Assembly: GCA_017550335.1 (NCBI GenBank)
Contig: JAFZPM010000046.1
Span: forward strand, 62,001-126,000
Origin: Paludibacteraceae bacterium
GTDB lineage: Bacteria > Bacteroidota > Bacteroidia > Bacteroidales > Paludibacteraceae
DNA: 64,000 nucleotides
Reading direction: 5' to 3'
Both the position numbers and the translations under genes were made by a program. Below the pieces are notes generated by a model, which worked only from the letters and a program-made list of their open reading frames with translations, had not been told where the DNA came from and made no database searches. Below are positions 36,324-44,526 of the stretch, in pieces (position 1 is the stretch's first letter; every line of letters starts with the position of its first letter).

Positions 36324-37015
36324 TGGTGAAGATTGATTGGTCGAGAGTGAAGGCGGTTGTCTTCGATTTCGACGGCACATTATACGACAAGAAGAATTAT
36401 CCCCTTCACCTGATTCTGGCGAATCCGCTGGACATCTGCAAGGTGGGTGCCGAGCGCTCTGTGCGGAAAGGGATGAAGGACAAGGATTTCGAGACGGCGG
36501 AAAATTTCAACCGGGCTTTTTTCCAACAATTGGCCGAGAGACAGAAACAGTCCGTCGAAAAGGCCAAGGCGTGGTACAACGAAGTCTATTTGAATCGCTT
36601 CTTGAAAGTCTTGAAGAAGCATTACCATGCCCAGCCTAGGGTGGATGAACTCTTGGAGAAACTCCGTGACCGGGATGTGAAGACGGCTGTCTTCTCGGAT
36701 TACCAGCGTACGGAGGAGCGCATGGAGGCGGTCGGTCTTTCCCCTTCGGCGTTCGACTTCTGCTTTAGCGCACCGGACATGGGTGCATTGAAACCTGCTC
36801 CTCGCCTGATGTGGGAGATCCTTTCCCAAATGGAGGTGGAGGGATCGGAGGTCCTCGTGGTAGGCGATCGTACCGATACGGATGGAGTCTCCGCCCTGGT
36901 GGTGGATGCCCAGTTCATTCAAATCGTCAGAAAAAATCCTGAGGAGGTCTCCACGCATGCAGTCATGCTTTGGGATGAGTTCGTGGAGGAGGCTATGAAC
37001 GTCCCTATGGGATGA
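36323..37015 (+). CDS. HAD-superfamily hydrolase
   Basis: This 230-residue protein has motif I FDFDGTLY with nucleophile Asp15 and acid Asp17. Motif II is in VFSDYQ (near 117), motif III Lys in LKPAPRL (near 150) and motif IV GDRTDTD (near 172). An alpha-helical cap lies between motifs I and II (about 25-90), as in subfamily I phosphatases of the phosphoglycolate/beta-phosphoglucomutase type. The substrate is unknown. It starts on the last base of the GH3 stop codon, so the two proteins are made together and may act in one pathway. A strong terminator follows 25 bases after the stop. Confidence 0.88.
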   Translation: MVKIDWSRVKAVVFDFDGTLYDKKNYPLHLILANPLDICKVGAERSVRKGMKDKDFETAENFNRAFFQQLAERQKQSVEKAKAWYNEVYLNRFLKVLKKHYHAQPRVDELLEKLRDRDVKTAVFSDYQRTEERMEAVGLSPSAFDFCFSAPDMGALKPAPRLMWEILSQMEVEGSEVLVVGDRTDTDGVSALVVDAQFIQIVRKNPEEVSTHAVMLWDEFVEEAMNVPMG

Positions 37016-37039
37016 TTCTTGCTGAAGTTGACTAATTAC

Positions 37040-37069
37040 AAGGCGGATGCGTTGCGTGTCCGCCTTTTT
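37040..37069 (+). terminator. Rho-independent terminator after the GH3/HAD operon
   Basis: AAGGCGGA (37040-37047) pairs with TCCGCCTT (37059-37066), with an 11-base loop, and a run of five T closes it. Confidence 0.8.
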
Positions 37070-37122
37070 CCGCTTTTTCGAAAAAAATCTATCCTTGTGT
37101 GGCATATCCTGCTTTAAATCCT

Positions 37123-37131
37123 TACTTTTGC
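37123..37131 (+). promoter_or_regulatory. -7 box of the hexapeptide acetyltransferase gene
   Basis: TACTTTTGC matches TAnnTTTGC perfectly. Transcription would start near 37135, only about 4 bases before a GTG codon at 37139 but about 43 before an in-frame ATG at 37178. This bears on which start is used. Confidence 0.5.
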
Positions 37132-37138
37132 AAAGGAT

Positions 37139-37879
37139 GTGTTAATTTCCCAAAAAGAATATAATAGATTGGTTGTTATGTTGGACCGTAGTGAACAGAT
37201 TAATAGTAAAGAAAGATACGAATTTTTCAAGAAGGCGGATGTGGTCGCTTACTCAGTACACCCATCCTTTAAGGGCAAACTGCGTTCTTTGGTGTTCAAT
37301 CTTAGCTATCGCTTCGTCCGCGTGTTGCGGCGTTATGAATATGTCCTGAATTGCAAGAAGGGTCTTCTGCGTAAATTAGAGTTGCTGTTCCTTGTCCCTT
37401 ATTACAAACATATGGTGGTGAAGTGCGGCTATAGCATTCCGCCCAATGTGATGGGGGCTGGTTGTAGCATTCACTGCTTGGGGCCTGTGATCATGAATGG
37501 GGGAGTGAGCGTCGGCGAGAACACCCGCATCCATGTGGGGGTCCACTTGGGCACGGGAGCCGGCTATGCCAATGCAGCCCCTAGGGTGGGAAAGAACTGC
37601 TATCTGGGACCTGGCGCTAAACTATTTGGAGACATTACCCTTGCGGATTGCACGGTGGTCGGCGCCAATGCGGTCGTGAACAAAGGCTGCGACAAGAGCA
37701 ATGTATTGTTGGTCGGCATGCCCGCCACGGTGAAAAAGGAGGGCGTGGATGTCTTCGATTTTATAATTCCATGCACGCTGGTGGCTCAGTTGAGTTTGGC
37801 GGAGCAAAGGTTCTTGTACCATAAGCCATCGCTTGAGGTGAAGAAATACCTCGTGGAGAAGGGCTATTTGGCGGGTTGA
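37139..37879 (+). CDS. Serine-acetyltransferase-like hexapeptide acyltransferase
   Basis: The 246-residue protein has an alpha-helical N-terminal half (about 1-95). A left-handed beta-helix follows, built of hexapeptide turns (VMGAGCSIHCLGPVIMNGG, VSVGENTRIHVGVHLGTG, KNCYLGPGAKLFGDITLADCTVVGANAVV) with the catalytic-type histidine in IHVGVHLG, and then a C-terminal helical tail. It resembles CysE-like and colanic-acid or polysaccharide O-acetyltransferases; Bacteroides relatives are annotated as serine acetyltransferase. The acceptor is not certain. The frame begins with GTG at 37139, preceded by AAAGGA, while an ATG at 37178 (14th codon) fits the -7 box better. The residues LISQKEY between them resemble family N-termini, so I keep the longer form. 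Confidence 0.82.
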   Translation: MLISQKEYNRLVVMLDRSEQINSKERYEFFKKADVVAYSVHPSFKGKLRSLVFNLSYRFVRVLRRYEYVLNCKKGLLRKLELLFLVPYYKHMVVKCGYSIPPNVMGAGCSIHCLGPVIMNGGVSVGENTRIHVGVHLGTGAGYANAAPRVGKNCYLGPGAKLFGDITLADCTVVGANAVVNKGCDKSNVLLVGMPATVKKEGVDVFDFIIPCTLVAQLSLAEQRFLYHKPSLEVKKYLVEKGYLAG

Positions 37880-37935
37880 TTCTTGAATTTCAGGTAGAAA
37901 CACGGTGCCTATGCGAAGGTGTTGCTGTTTATATA

Positions 37936-37970
37936 CAAAAAGAGGTCGGATAATCATATCCAACCTCTTT
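37936..37970 (-). terminator. Terminator of tRNA-Asp, probably shared with the acetyltransferase gene
   Basis: A 14 bp stem with one mismatch (arms 37939-37952 and 37957-37970) closes a 4-base loop. On the minus strand it is followed by T residues; it starts directly after the tRNA. On the plus strand it would also end the preceding gene. Confidence 0.75.
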
Positions 37971-37971
37971 G

Positions 37972-38045
37972 CGGTGCGGACGGGACTCGAACCCGTGACC
38001 CCATGCGTGACAGGCATGTATTCTAACCAGCTGAACTACCGTACC
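37972..38045 (-). tRNA. tRNA-Asp (anticodon GTC)
   Basis: A 74-base cloverleaf has the anticodon arm ATGCC-TGTCACG-CAT region with GTC, the T arm ACGGG-TTCGAGT-CCCGT and discriminator G. The acceptor arms GGTACGG and CCGCACC pair except at position 4-69, where A faces C. CCA is not encoded. A TACCTTTGC promoter box lies 30 bases upstream and a terminator follows directly. Confidence 0.93.
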
Positions 38046-38074
38046 AATCACATCGGGTATTTCCCAAATGCGGT

Positions 38075-38083
38075 GCAAAGGTA
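38075..38083 (-). promoter_or_regulatory. -7 box of tRNA-Asp
   Basis: The minus strand reads TACCTTTGC followed by ACCGCA, the same extended word as at both tRNA-Asn genes. Confidence 0.6.
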
Positions 38084-38228
38084 GTGTTTAAATTTTAATG
38101 TGCAATGCTTTTCGCCTCTTTTTTCTGTGGTTCGCATGTTTTTTTCTTATGGAAGCGATTATCCGAGTTGAATTTTGTTTGTTAATACTTTGTCGTGGAG
38201 TTTTTTAGCCTTATAAGTGAATTATTTG

Positions 38229-38237
38229 TAGATTTGC
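38229..38237 (+). promoter_or_regulatory. -7 box of the SGNH/MBOAT operon
   Basis: TAGATTTGC matches TAnnTTTGC exactly and lies 21 bases before the ATG at 38258. No clear -33 TTTG is present. Confidence 0.45.
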
Positions 38238-38257
38238 ATTTGTAAAATTGTATTTTG

Positions 38258-40033
38258 ATGAAAGCTTATATTTCGTTGATCTTCTTTGTGTCGTTGATGG
38301 CGGCGTTGGCGTTGTTGTGTGAAATTTTCCCTGATTCGGGAATCACCATAGGAGCCAAGCCTGAACCGGAAGATACGGTGGTGGCAAAAATGGACAGTCT
38401 GGCGTTGGATTCGATAGAGGATGCGAGGTTGAACGGGACGTTGGATACGACCGTAGCCATCGATGACGATAGCATTGTACAATATGAGTCCAATTTCCTT
38501 GACCAGTTGTGCAAGGAAAGCATTACCCTCACCTTCCCGACATTGAAACAGGCATTGTCGAAGCGCAACAACGACAAAGAGTCTGCGGAAAGCAAACTGA
38601 AGAAGGCTGAGGAGGAGTTACGTCTCCAGATTGAGAAGGACTCGCTCGACAAGGTGAGGGAGGAGCAGATGGCGCAGGAAGAGAAGGAGCGCAAGGCATT
38701 CGAGGATACGTTGAAGTCTTACATACACTTCGCGGAGAAGAGTTCGGCGAGGATATACTTCCCTAACAACGATTTCCGCATGATGGATAAGTTGTTCGTT
38801 TCCCTACAGACCTGTAACAAGGGTCCAGTGGTGCATATCCTGCATTATGGAGACTCCCAAATCGAGTCGGACCGTATCACGGGATATATCCGCGAGCAAT
38901 TCCAGCAGAAATTCGGAGGTTTCGGACCTGGCACTTGCCCTGCCATCCAGCCAATCCGTTCCTATACGGTGGTTCAGACCTTCTCGGATAGCATCCCTCG
39001 TTACATTGCGGATGGTACGATGCAGCAGAAACTGCCGGATGACCACTATGGTGTCCTGGCACAGATGGCGAAACTGAAAGGAAAGGTTACCCTGGGCTAT
39101 ACGACCTGCAACAGCAGCAAGGTGTATAATCGCGCGAAGAAGTTCTCGCAAGTCCGCCTTCTGGTCGGTAACACGGGAGAGAATTTCTCCGCCAAGCTGA
39201 GGTGGGGAAAGCAAGACTCCACGCAGGTGATCGAAGCCGCGACCCCGGAATTCTCTGTCATCACGTGGAAGCTGGACACGATGGTCACCAGCGTGAAACT
39301 GGATTTGTCCGGTACAGCGGAATTGTATGGTGTGGCGATGGATGGCAAGTCGGGCGTCGCGATGGATAACATTCCTCTCCGCGGAAGCTCCGGTACATTC
39401 TTCACTAGAATATCCTCCCACCTCCTTTCTTCTGCGATGAAGGAGTTGAACGTGAAACTCATATTGCTGGAGTTCGGTGGTAACTATACCCCTCATATCT
39501 ACAGTTTGGATAGGGTGGAGAAGTACAAGCAGATGATCGCGAGCCAGATCCGTTATCTGAGGAATCTGCATCCGGGTGCCATGATCATCCTCATCGGACC
39601 GGCGGATATGTCCCAAAAGATAAACGGAGAGTTGCAGACCTACCCGTTCCTGGAGGAGAACATCGAGGGAATGAAGCAGGCCGCATTGGAGAATGGCGCA
39701 GCCTTCTGGGATATGTACCAAGTGATGGGCGGACGGAACTCCATGATCAAGTGGGTGGACCATGTGCCTGCATGGGCGGCTTCCGACTACATACACTTCA
39801 CACCGACGGGCGCGGGACGCATCGCGGATATGTTCGTGCAATCTTTCATGAACTATTACGACTACTATTGTTTCTTGAAGCGGAACAAAAAGTGGTATGA
39901 TGAGTGGCAGGCGAAAGAGGCGGAAAAGGCTAAACAAGCTGCACAGACTGCTCCAACCACTCAGGCTACACAGCTGAAGCAGGTGAATCAGACAACAACT
40001 CAGGTGAAACAAGGTAAACAGGTGAAAAAATGA
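38258..40033 (+). CDS. Membrane-anchored SGNH/GDSL-family esterase or acetyltransferase
   Basis: The protein (591 residues from the ATG) has an N-terminal membrane anchor (about 3-22), an acidic linker, a coiled coil rich in Lys/Glu (about 95-150) and an SGNH domain. Block I is HYGDSQIESD with nucleophile Ser200. LEFGGN supplies the block III asparagine. Block V is ASDYIHFTPTG with Asp510 and His513. A Gln/Thr/Lys-rich tail of about 40 residues ends it. The next gene encodes a second SGNH protein overlapping by 4 bases, and the third an MBOAT acyltransferase. That set suggests transfer of acetyl groups from the membrane to a periplasmic or surface polymer, as in AlgI/AlgJ/AlgX. The polymer is unknown. 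A TTG one codon upstream also opens the frame but the ATG is preferred. Confidence 0.85.
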   Translation: MKAYISLIFFVSLMAALALLCEIFPDSGITIGAKPEPEDTVVAKMDSLALDSIEDARLNGTLDTTVAIDDDSIVQYESNFLDQLCKESITLTFPTLKQALSKRNNDKESAESKLKKAEEELRLQIEKDSLDKVREEQMAQEEKERKAFEDTLKSYIHFAEKSSARIYFPNNDFRMMDKLFVSLQTCNKGPVVHILHYGDSQIESDRITGYIREQFQQKFGGFGPGTCPAIQPIRSYTVVQTFSDSIPRYIADGTMQQKLPDDHYGVLAQMAKLKGKVTLGYTTCNSSKVYNRAKKFSQVRLLVGNTGENFSAKLRWGKQDSTQVIEAATPEFSVITWKLDTMVTSVKLDLSGTAELYGVAMDGKSGVAMDNIPLRGSSGTFFTRISSHLLSSAMKELNVKLILLEFGGNYTPHIYSLDRVEKYKQMIASQIRYLRNLHPGAMIILIGPADMSQKINGELQTYPFLEENIEGMKQAALENGAAFWDMYQVMGGRNSMIKWVDHVPAWAASDYIHFTPTGAGRIADMFVQSFMNYYDYYCFLKRNKKWYDEWQAKEAEKAKQAAQTAPTTQATQLKQVNQTTTQVKQGKQVKK

Positions 40034-41295
40034 GACGATGGCTTCTTCTATTAGCGGTTTGTTTTTCCTCTGTGTGCGCGGATGCTGCGCAGGGGTTTCT
40101 GAGACGTGGCATCCCCAAGTATGATTTCATCGTCGATTCCCTGAACAAGATAGTCACACCGGGGGAGACGGCAAGAAGGGATGGCTTCTTCGAGAAACTG
40201 GACTCCATCGTGTTGTGTCACGAAGGGATGGTCAACATCCTGCATATCGGGGGGTCTCATGTGCAGGCGGATATCTATTCGCATGAGATCCGCCGGAACC
40301 TCGATTCCATCAACGATCAAAACCAGCCAGGACGTGGACTCATCTTCCCTTATGCGGTGGCTAAGACGAATAATCCTTCCAATTACAAGATCATGTATCG
40401 AGGGGAATGGACCACCACGAAGAACGTGATGCGTGAGAGGAAGGCTGTCCTAGGTCTGACGGGTATGGCGGTCACCACCTCCGATACGCTCGCAGAGCTT
40501 ACGGTGTATCTGAATGGAAAGAACCGGTCCAATCGTTGGACTTGCAATAAACTAACGTTGCTAGGCTATGCGGATTCCACCTGTATGGTGGAGCCTTTCG
40601 TCCGGCTGACGGATTCCTCCCTTTTCGCCCCGAGGTTCGATTCGGCGCGGTCCGTCTATGTCTTTGAGTTCGGACGTTTGGTGGATACGTTCACCATCGT
40701 GTTTGACCAATTGGACACTGTGCTCCATGAGTTCACCATCACGGGACTTTTGCCTGAGAAGAGCGAGCCGGGTGTTGTCTACACCTCCATCGGCGTGAAC
40801 GGGGCGACTGTCCCGTCATACCTATCGTGCGAGAATTTCGACAGGGACCTTTCCCTTATCCGTCCAGACATGGTGGTCTATGCCATAGGCATTAACGATG
40901 CGCTTGTGAAGAATTTCTCCGAGGAGAAGTTCATCCATCGGTATGACTCCCTCATCTCCATGGTGGAGTCTGTGTCGCCTAATTGTTACCATGTCTTTGT
41001 GACGAACAATGATTCCTATAAGCGGGTGCGTGCCAACCGCCGTACCCATTATGAGGTGAACAAGAACGGTCTGAAGGCTCGTGACGCTTTCTACAAACTG
41101 GCGGAGAAACATGGTGGTAGCGTATGGGACCTCTTTGAGATAATGGGTGGTCTTGGCTCCATGAAACTCTGGGAGAAGGAAGGCATGGCGGCGAAGGATA
41201 AGGTCCATTTTACCCACAAAGGATATGTATTGATTGGTGATTTGTTTTATAATGCGTTGATAAACGCATATTTGGAGAAAAATAATAAGGAGTAA
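40030..41295 (+). CDS. Periplasmic SGNH-family protein, partner of the MBOAT acyltransferase
   Basis: The 421-residue protein has a signal peptide (MRRWLLLLAVCFSSVCADA). Block I is HIGGSHVQAD, with Ser76 in a GGS rather than GDS context. Block III is YAIGIND. Block V is DKVHFTHKG with Asp390 and His393. It is similar in layout to the preceding protein, which suggests tandem duplication and divergence. It overlaps the upstream gene by 4 bases (ATGA), and the MBOAT gene starts 6 bases after it. All catalytic residues are present, so it is probably active. It likely acts in the periplasm as acetyltransferase or acetylesterase on a glycan; this is inferred from context. Confidence 0.85.
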   Translation: MRRWLLLLAVCFSSVCADAAQGFLRRGIPKYDFIVDSLNKIVTPGETARRDGFFEKLDSIVLCHEGMVNILHIGGSHVQADIYSHEIRRNLDSINDQNQPGRGLIFPYAVAKTNNPSNYKIMYRGEWTTTKNVMRERKAVLGLTGMAVTTSDTLAELTVYLNGKNRSNRWTCNKLTLLGYADSTCMVEPFVRLTDSSLFAPRFDSARSVYVFEFGRLVDTFTIVFDQLDTVLHEFTITGLLPEKSEPGVVYTSIGVNGATVPSYLSCENFDRDLSLIRPDMVVYAIGINDALVKNFSEEKFIHRYDSLISMVESVSPNCYHVFVTNNDSYKRVRANRRTHYEVNKNGLKARDAFYKLAEKHGGSVWDLFEIMGGLGSMKLWEKEGMAAKDKVHFTHKGYVLIGDLFYNALINAYLEKNNKE

Positions 41296-41301
41296 GTTGG
41301 T

Positions 41302-43200
41302 ATGGATTTGGTTGTAGATTTTCTTAAAGATACATTCACATTTGATGAGAATTCCCCATTGCTTTTCACCCAGCTCTATTTTTGGGTGTTCTTCGTGGCG
41401 GTCTTTGCGGTTTTCTCGTTGGTGCATAGCAGGGTGTTGCTCAGGAACACGTTCCTCTTTTTCGTCAGTGTGCTATTCTACTATAAGACAAGTGATTGGT
41501 TCACGCTGATCCTGGTATTCGCGACGCTCTTCAATTATGTCGATGGCCTCCTCATCTATCGGTCCAAGAATGGGTGGAAGACCGGTTGGCTGGTGTTGGG
41601 ACTCGTCGTCAACCTGGCAACCCTTTGCTACTTCAAGTATGCCTACTTCTTCGCGGATATGGTGGAGAACCTATTCGGTGCGCATATCGATGTGAAGAAT
41701 GTATTCTCCATGATCGGTAACCGTATCTTGGAAGACCATCCTTCCATATTCTCCACATTGGGTTCTTCCGCAGACCCTAGCAAGCCTTATTTCACGGTCG
41801 ATCGGATCCTGCTACCGGTAGGTATCTCCTTCTTCACGTTCCAGTGTATCAGTTATTTGATGGATATCTTCCGTGAAAAGGTGGCCCCTGTGAAGAACAT
41901 ACTCAATTTCGGCTTCTATGTGACCTTCTTCCCTCAATTGGTGGCGGGTCCTATCGTGCGTGCGAGCACCTTCATTCCGCAACTCTACAAGAAATATTTC
42001 CTTTCGAGGAGGATGTTCGGTATCGCCATATTCTGGATCCTGAATGGTATGGCGAAGAAGATTATCTTGAGTGATTATATCGCGGTGAACTTCATCGACC
42101 GTGTCTTCGAGAACCCTACCATGTATTCCGGCTTCGAGAATTTCGCCGCACTCTTCGGTTATTCACTCCAGGTGTACACTGACTTCTCCGGTTATACGGA
42201 TATCGCGATCGGTCTTGCCATGTTGATGGGCTTCTATTTGCCGAAGAACTTCAATTCGCCGTACAAGGCCACCAACCCGGGCGAGTTCTGGAAACGTTGG
42301 CACATTTCCCTCTCCAAATGGTTGCAGGATTACCTCTACATACCGTTGGGCGGAAACCGTACCGCCTCGGTCGGAACCTATGCTTGTATCATCACCATCT
42401 CATTGGTGGGCATGATCCTTTCGGGTAGTATCTGGGTGGCTATCGTGGTGCTGGCTATCGCGCTTATCGTCACAATCAACTGCTACAAATACCCTGAGAA
42501 GAAAAAGAACCTTACGTCTAACATGAACCGACTGAACACCATGCTGCTGGGCGGTTTGTGGCATGGCGCCAGCTGGAACTTCATGATCTGGGGTGGTCTG
42601 AACGGTATCGGTATGATCGTGTATCGTTTCTGGAAGGACATGAACGTATATGTCCGTTCGTGGGTCTCCCTGCTGATCGCGGCGGTCTTCTTCGTATTGG
42701 CTAAGTTCTTCCCTGCGCCGATCTGGAACATCGCGGTGATTTGGATGGGTGTCATAGCTATCGGGTCATTCCTCCGTATGCTCTACCATTTCTTCGAGGG
42801 TACGGCCGAATTGAAACCTTTGGCGACTGCTTGGGCGGTTATACAGACCTTCGTCTTCATCACGTGGACGCGTCTCTTCTTCCGTGCCGGCTCCAACCTG
42901 GACCCCGCACAGGCGAATGAACAGGCTTGGATGACCGCCAAGGATATGGTCAATCAGATTGGTACGAAGTGGAATACGGCTGTGATTCCTAATATGGTTT
43001 GGGAGTATCGCTATGTCTTCACGCTCATCATTTTGGGTATGATCATCCACTGGTTGCCGGAGCATTTCAAACGGAGGTATAGGATTTGGTTCGCCACCAC
43101 TCCGTTGCCGCTGATGGCTCTCTACGTGCTGATCGCTGTCTTCATCATATACCAGTTCATCACGGCGGACTTGCAGAAGTTCATCTATTTCCAATTCTAA
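41302..43200 (+). CDS. MBOAT-family O-acyltransferase, AlgI-like
   Basis: The 632-residue polytopic membrane protein carries MBOAT signatures. FWKRWHISLSKWLQDYLYIPLGG contains His334, and GGLWHGASWNFMIWGG contains His421, corresponding to the two conserved histidines of AlgI and DltB. Around ten hydrophobic segments are visible. The C-terminal region is longer than in AlgI (about 500 aa). It would pass an acyl group, usually acetyl, across the inner membrane to the SGNH proteins encoded by the two overlapping upstream genes. The target could be peptidoglycan, capsule or exopolysaccharide. No glycan synthesis genes lie nearby to decide. Confidence 0.93.
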   Translation: MDLVVDFLKDTFTFDENSPLLFTQLYFWVFFVAVFAVFSLVHSRVLLRNTFLFFVSVLFYYKTSDWFTLILVFATLFNYVDGLLIYRSKNGWKTGWLVLGLVVNLATLCYFKYAYFFADMVENLFGAHIDVKNVFSMIGNRILEDHPSIFSTLGSSADPSKPYFTVDRILLPVGISFFTFQCISYLMDIFREKVAPVKNILNFGFYVTFFPQLVAGPIVRASTFIPQLYKKYFLSRRMFGIAIFWILNGMAKKIILSDYIAVNFIDRVFENPTMYSGFENFAALFGYSLQVYTDFSGYTDIAIGLAMLMGFYLPKNFNSPYKATNPGEFWKRWHISLSKWLQDYLYIPLGGNRTASVGTYACIITISLVGMILSGSIWVAIVVLAIALIVTINCYKYPEKKKNLTSNMNRLNTMLLGGLWHGASWNFMIWGGLNGIGMIVYRFWKDMNVYVRSWVSLLIAAVFFVLAKFFPAPIWNIAVIWMGVIAIGSFLRMLYHFFEGTAELKPLATAWAVIQTFVFITWTRLFFRAGSNLDPAQANEQAWMTAKDMVNQIGTKWNTAVIPNMVWEYRYVFTLIILGMIIHWLPEHFKRRYRIWFATTPLPLMALYVLIAVFIIYQFITADLQKFIYFQF

Positions 43201-43525
43201 GAATTTCCGCATCAGAATATTTTGCTTAAACAGTTGGCCTCCGTTGTTTCATGGTGTGACTTTTCACATAGAGGCGCCGTCGTATGAAAGACTTGCGGAA
43301 CATTGTTTTCGGTGTTTTCATTTAGTAAATGAGACTGATGGCTGTGTGTGCCGTGCTTGAAAATAGTAAATCGTAAATAATTAAATCGTAAATACTTGCA
43401 GCTGCCTTGTGCGGCAGGTTAAAATTCCGTGATTGTAGGTTTAAATTTTATGTTATATGACACAATTGTTCGTGATTTTGTATTAATTTCGCGCTTACAA
43501 CAAAAAATCAGTTAATAGAGTAGTA
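43201..43525. other. Intergenic region upstream of prs
   Basis: No gene is seen in these 325 bases. The direct repeat aaatcgtaaata occurs twice near 43367-43393. A small hairpin CTGCC...GGCAG lies near 43402-43417. A promoter-like box sits at 43485-43493. Confidence 0.6.
43485..43493 (+). promoter_or_regulatory. Putative -7 box of prs
   Basis: TAATTTCGC is one mismatch from TAnnTTTGC and lies 33 bases before the ATG. Confidence 0.4.
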
Positions 43526-44467
43526 ATGGACAGTCAACATCCTTTTTCAGTTTTCGCCGGATCCAATACGAAGTATTTGGCGGAGGAAATATGCAACTGT
43601 TTGGGTTGCAAACTAGGTAAAATCAATTTGCAGAGATTTGCAGATGGTGAGTTCGGAATCTCATACGAGGAGTCTGTGCGTGGCCATTATGTTTTCTTGG
43701 TTCAGTCCACTGTGCCTTGCGCGGATAATTTGATGGAGTTGCTTTTGATGATTGACGCGGCCAAGAGAGCTTCCGCATATAAGATCATCGCTGTGATCCC
43801 TTATTTCGGGTGGGCGCGCCAAGACCGTAAGGACAAGCCGCGTGTAGCCATCGGTGCTAAGTTGGTTGCGGACATGTTGACAGTCGCCGGCATTGACCGT
43901 CTGATCACGATGGATCTCCATGCCGACCAGATCCAAGGCTTCTTCAATGTGCCTGTCGATCATCTGTACGCTTCCACGGTCTTCTTGCCATATATCCAAT
44001 CCATGAATCTTGAGAACTTGGTCATCGCATCTCCTGACGTCGGTGGTTCCAAGAGGGCTAACGCCTACTCCAAGTATTTGGGTTGTCCGATGGTTCTTTG
44101 CCATAAGAGCAGGGAGAAGGCCAATGTGGTCAGCGAGATGACTGTCATCGGTGATGTGAAGGGTAAGAACGTTATTATTTTGGACGATATGGTGGACACT
44201 GCCGGAACGTTGACGAAGGCTGCTGGCATCATGTCTAACGCAGGTGCGCTCTCTGTGCGTGCGCTCGTTTCCCACGCTGTCATGTCCGATCCGGCCAGCA
44301 CGCGCGTGGACGAGTCTAGCTTGGAGGAGATTATCTTCACGAACTCGATTCCGTTCCACAAGAACTGTAAGAAGGCGCACATCTTGTCTATCGCACCGCT
44401 TTTCGCGGATACGATCCAACGTGTGATGGACAACCGCTCCATCAGTGAGAACTATTTGACTAAATAA
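43526..44467 (+). CDS. prs: Ribose-phosphate pyrophosphokinase
   Basis: The 313-residue protein has the class I PRPP synthetase signatures. The flexible loop region is WARQDRKDKPR. Metal and ATP binding is in TMDLHADQIQGFF (about 130-142). The PRPP/ribose-5-phosphate loop is ILDDMVDTAGTL (about 218-229). It makes PRPP from ribose 5-phosphate and ATP for purine, pyrimidine, histidine and tryptophan synthesis. The length fits the family (310-320). It is cytosolic, probably hexameric. A rho-independent terminator follows the stop, so it is monocistronic. Confidence 0.97.
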   Translation: MDSQHPFSVFAGSNTKYLAEEICNCLGCKLGKINLQRFADGEFGISYEESVRGHYVFLVQSTVPCADNLMELLLMIDAAKRASAYKIIAVIPYFGWARQDRKDKPRVAIGAKLVADMLTVAGIDRLITMDLHADQIQGFFNVPVDHLYASTVFLPYIQSMNLENLVIASPDVGGSKRANAYSKYLGCPMVLCHKSREKANVVSEMTVIGDVKGKNVIILDDMVDTAGTLTKAAGIMSNAGALSVRALVSHAVMSDPASTRVDESSLEEIIFTNSIPFHKNCKKAHILSIAPLFADTIQRVMDNRSISENYLTK

Positions 44468-44481
44468 TTTTTTAGAATAAT

Positions 44482-44513
44482 GGGCTGGAATCCTAGTGGT
44501 TTCAGCCCTTTTT
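44482..44513 (+). terminator. Rho-independent terminator of prs
   Basis: GGGCTGGAA (44482-44490) pairs with TTTCAGCCC (44500-44508), with one G-T pair and a 9-base loop, followed by five T. Confidence 0.8.
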
Positions 44514-44526
44514 GTCTTTACGCATT

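Noticed and set aside
44512..44526. TTG start for the SNF2 gene
   Set aside because: The codon lies in the T-run of the prs terminator. The ATG at 44527 avoids that.
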